DNA from: Nibrella saemangeumensis
GTDB taxonomy: Bacteria; Bacteroidota; Bacteroidia; Cytophagales; Spirosomataceae
DNA length: 64,000 nucleotides
Reading direction: 5' to 3'
NCBI RefSeq assembly: GCF_039541915.1
Contig: NZ_BAABHD010000030.1
Coordinates: forward strand, 225,379 to 289,378
Shown here: positions 62,000 to 64,000 of the stretch, piece by piece
Numbering within the stretch: the stretch's first letter is position 1
How the letters are laid out: the number at the start of each line of letters is the position of its first letter
Notes under the pieces: generated by a model
Database searches by the model: none
What the model saw: the letters and a program-made list of their open reading frames with translations, nothing else
What the model was told of the DNA's origin: nothing
Program-made: the position numbers and the translations under genes

Positions 62000-63646
62000 A
62001 TGGCAAAGAAAAAGCACAAAGAAAAGATGATGATGTCTGTGCAAAGACCAAGTAATTTGGATTACCAAAAACTGATAACAGATTACCCTCCGCAGATCAA
62101 AAATTTCAAACTGGATAAGATGAAGCTGCTGGTTGATGTAATTTATGATCGAATCACCTATGACCAGCGGAATTTCAACGATCAGGACGGTAATTTCTTT
62201 ATTCCCCTTCATTCTGAGAAGCTTCAGGGGATTGTCTCCGATTATCATTTGTATATGCCCTATCTGGAACAGGCCAACGTAATTGAAAGAACAAAAGGCT
62301 GGCAGGCAGGTGTAAAGTCAAGAGGATACAGATTTACAGAAGTTTATCAGACAAAAGCAGAATGGGATACGATTGAAGATTATAAAGTTATCCAAAACTA
62401 TAAAGCATATAAAGAAAGTCAGAGAGAAAAAGCCCGGCAGCAGTATCCCCATTTAATCAGTTGGTTTGATGGTCTTCAAATTGATGAAGAAAAAGCTAAA
62501 CAGTATATAGAAGATGACTATGAAAGAAAAATCAAAGGGAACCCATCCACCGAAAGAAGACAAAAGCCAACGCGGGAGTACAACGCCTATTTACGTATGG
62601 TATATAATATTGTGAGTAAGCGCTACTACTTTACCCTTGATGATAAGGGGTTTAGACTACATACGGTATTAACCACTTTGAAAAAAGAGTTAAGAAATTT
62701 CATCACGTATCAAGGGAAACCATTGGTAGCTATTGATTTAAGTTGTTCACAACCATTTCTTTCCACAAGATTATTTGATCCTTTATTCTATGATAAAGTA
62801 TACCCATTCAGCAATAGAACAGAAGTTAATGCAACTGCATTGGTGAAGTTAAGCCACTTACCCTTTTACAATAACTACCAATACACTATTCATTCCACTT
62901 TAACTAACTTTGAAAATTTATTGCCTGAAAATTGGGAAATTGAAAATGTTGTAATCGCTTTAAAGAATTTCACTACTATAGTAGTAAAATTCTCATACAA
63001 TAATAACAAAAATGATGACATAAACAATAACATTATTATCAAAAACGACATAAATAGTAACACAAATAGGCAAAAATTAACAAAATCACCATTTAAGGAG
63101 GTAAAACACCCTATGTCCGAAAAAACGCACGTTGATGGGGAATCAGACCTAACTGAATGGGCAATTTACGTTCAGCAGGTTGCTAATGGGAGCTTCTATG
63201 AGTACATCCAAACCTGTGCAAACAGAATAGACCCCTCCCTGAGACTTGACCGGAGCAAAGTGAAGACCATGACTATTACTGCCTTTTTCGCACAGGTTGA
63301 TTTTCACGAAGACCAAGCCATCTCAAAAAAACACCTGAGCTTAACTGAGCAGCAGAATTTATTCAGAAAAGTTTTTCCAAAAATTTTTAGGTTGTTTCAG
63401 GAGATAAAATTTCTTGACCATGCGCTTCTGGCGCTTCTGCTCCAGAACATAGAATCTGAAATTTTCCTCAACCGCATAGCCAAGCGGACAGTCGAAGAAC
63501 GGCCTGACCTCCCCATCTTCACCATTCATGATTCGATTGTCACCACAGTTGGGGATGAAGATTACGTAGAACAGGTGATGAAGGAAGAGCTACAGAATGC
63601 AGTCGGTTTAGTGCCGAACACGAAAAGGGAGTACTGGAGAAGTTAG
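62000..63646 (+). CDS. Putative divergent single-subunit polymerase (family A/T7-like palm)
   Basis: A 548-residue protein. The N-terminal region has a winged-helix-like segment IPLHSEKLQGIVSDYHLYMP. The palm motifs follow in canonical order: A, VAIDLSCSQPFLSTRLF (Asp246; T7 RNA polymerase has DGSCSGIQHF); a helix VANGSFYEYIQT like T7 VQDIYGIV; B, RSKVKTMTITAFF (Arg418, Lys422, Phe430; family R-x3-K-x7-Y); LLLQNIESEIFLNRI before C; and C, FTIHDSIVTT (His510-Asp511; T7 IHDSFGT). An Asn-rich insertion (about residues 333-360) lies between A and B. DNA versus RNA polymerase activity cannot be decided. It follows its paralog by 44 nt. Confidence 0.65.
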   Translation: MAKKKHKEKMMMSVQRPSNLDYQKLITDYPPQIKNFKLDKMKLLVDVIYDRITYDQRNFNDQDGNFFIPLHSEKLQGIVSDYHLYMPYLEQANVIERTKGWQAGVKSRGYRFTEVYQTKAEWDTIEDYKVIQNYKAYKESQREKARQQYPHLISWFDGLQIDEEKAKQYIEDDYERKIKGNPSTERRQKPTREYNAYLRMVYNIVSKRYYFTLDDKGFRLHTVLTTLKKELRNFITYQGKPLVAIDLSCSQPFLSTRLFDPLFYDKVYPFSNRTEVNATALVKLSHLPFYNNYQYTIHSTLTNFENLLPENWEIENVVIALKNFTTIVVKFSYNNNKNDDINNNIIIKNDINSNTNRQKLTKSPFKEVKHPMSEKTHVDGESDLTEWAIYVQQVANGSFYEYIQTCANRIDPSLRLDRSKVKTMTITAFFAQVDFHEDQAISKKHLSLTEQQNLFRKVFPKIFRLFQEIKFLDHALLALLLQNIESEIFLNRIAKRTVEERPDLPIFTIHDSIVTTVGDEDYVEQVMKEELQNAVGLVPNTKREYWRS

Positions 63647-63759
63647 ATTGAAGCTGGTTTGCCGGAACTGCATAACGCAAAACAAAAGCGCATTTTAAAT
63701 AGAAGGGAATTCACTTTTATTCTAAAACCGTCCCCAGATCCGTCCCCGCTTAAAAAAGA

Positions 63760-63797
63760 AAAAGTCTAATTTGCTAAAAACAGCAAATTAGACTTTT
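63760..63797. terminator. Bidirectional hairpin terminator
   Basis: A perfect 16-bp stem AAAAGTCTAATTTGCT/AGCAAATTAGACTTTT with loop AAAAAC. On the minus strand it continues TTCTTTTTT, a good U-tract. On the plus strand four T residues of the stem end are followed by GCC, so it would act weakly there. It lies 114 nt after the polymerase-like gene. It is preceded by two CGTCCCC repeats (63741 region). Confidence 0.7.
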
Positions 63798-63860
63798 GCC
63801 TACGTATCGGCTTAACCACACCATTGCTTCCCACCATCAAAATGAACTAGTCAAGACTTA

Positions 63861-64000
63861 ATCTGACAGTTTGAAAGTTTTTGTACCTTCAAACTACTGA
63901 TTAAGACGATGACAACACAAGAGAAAATCATTAAGAACAAGCTAGGTATTCTTAACCTAGCTGACCAGCTTCAGAATGTTTCTAAGGCTTGTCGGATCAT
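63861..64000 (+). mobile_element. Left end of an IS481-family insertion sequence (truncated by window)
   Basis: TGACAGTTTGAAAG (63864-63877) lies just upstream of the transposase start and is the probable terminal repeat. An internal hairpin AGTTTGAA/TTCAAACT follows. The element continues beyond the window. Confidence 0.65.
63909..64000 (+). CDS. IS481-family transposase, N-terminal fragment (window edge)
   Basis: From the ATG at 63909 the frame reads MTTQEKIIKNKLGILNLADQ, then LQNVSKACRI, and is cut by the window edge after 30 codons. This is the start of the N-terminal HTH of IS481 transposases common in Bacteroidota. The rest of the gene, including its DDE domain, is outside the window. 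Confidence 0.85.
   Translation, partial: MTTQEKIIKNKLGILNLADQLQNVSKACRI

Noticed and set aside
60498..63646. Reading the polymerase-like proteins as reverse transcriptases or DGR/retron enzymes
   Set aside because: No YxDD motif or RT fingers signature is present in either protein. The His-Asp motif C and R-x3-K motif B point to the family A/T7 type instead.

Overview
The window looks like a chromosome segment of a member of the Bacteroidota, most likely Cytophagales (a Spirosoma-like genus, by inference). The evidence is several TTTG/TAnnTTTG-type promoters, a gliding-motility-associated CHU_C (type IX secretion) C-terminal domain, an OmpA-like protein with a thrombospondin-3 linker, a Tgt without the zinc cysteines, and two-gene Wza/Wzc export modules with tyrosine-rich C-termini. 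Base composition is uneven: tgt, rsmG, the OmpA gene and gmd are GC-rich, while the glycosyltransferase blocks at 2-9 kb, 36-44 kb and 47.5-50.4 kb are very AT-rich, as is usual for exchanged polysaccharide loci.

Layout. (1) 1-15.9 kb, minus strand: an exopolysaccharide or O-antigen cluster with a UDP-sugar dehydrogenase, Wza-like exporter, Wzc-like tyrosine kinase, Wzm/Wzt ABC exporter, methyltransferases, seven glycosyltransferase-type genes and, at the window edge, a polymerase/ligase-like membrane protein. (2) 16-22.6 kb: housekeeping and envelope genes (beta-barrel protein, OmpA-like protein, tgt, a membrane glycosyltransferase with a pentapeptide-repeat linker, rsmG, a small conserved protein, tRNA-Asn). 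(3) 22.7-26.1 kb: insertion-sequence debris, a tRNA-like remnant, and two tandem pairs of small paralogous exported or membrane proteins. (4) 26.2-44.4 kb, plus strand: a second, Wzy-dependent cluster with a split YjbH pair, a CHU_C protein, Wza, Wzc, an initiating sugar-phosphate transferase, Wzx flippase, glycosyltransferases, acyltransferases and Wzy. (5) 44.4-47.5 kb: an ISL3-family element interrupted by an IS3-family element. (6) 47.5-56.1 kb, minus strand: a third polysaccharide block with a second Wzm/Wzt pair, a WecG/TagA-type transferase, gmd and several glycosyltransferases. (7) 56.1-64 kb: a GAF protein, a degenerate IS3 element, a three-gene accessory cassette, and the start of an IS481 transposase at the edge.

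The most unusual content is the cassette at 60.18-63.65 kb. A small HTH_17/excisionase-like protein is followed by two long paralogous proteins. The second paralog carries, in order, sequence that matches motifs A, B and C of single-subunit polymerases (the family A DNA polymerase / T7-like RNA polymerase palm): IDLSCSQPF, RSKVKTMTITAFF and IHDSIVTT. The first paralog keeps the fold signature, but its catalytic positions are replaced (Asp to Asn, Arg to Gln, His-Asp to Gly-Pro), so it reads as an intact pseudo-polymerase. I know of no named family for this pair. The polymerase assignment comes from motif reading alone and needs profile or structure searches.

The polysaccharide genes can be read as a system. 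Nucleotide sugars come from the UDP-sugar dehydrogenase and Gmd. Chains are started by the sugar-phosphate transferase and extended by GT2, GT4, GT11-like and GT26 enzymes. They are modified by methyl- and acyltransferases, moved by two ABC exporters or by Wzx/Wzy, and exported through Wza/Wzc and possibly the YjbH barrels.
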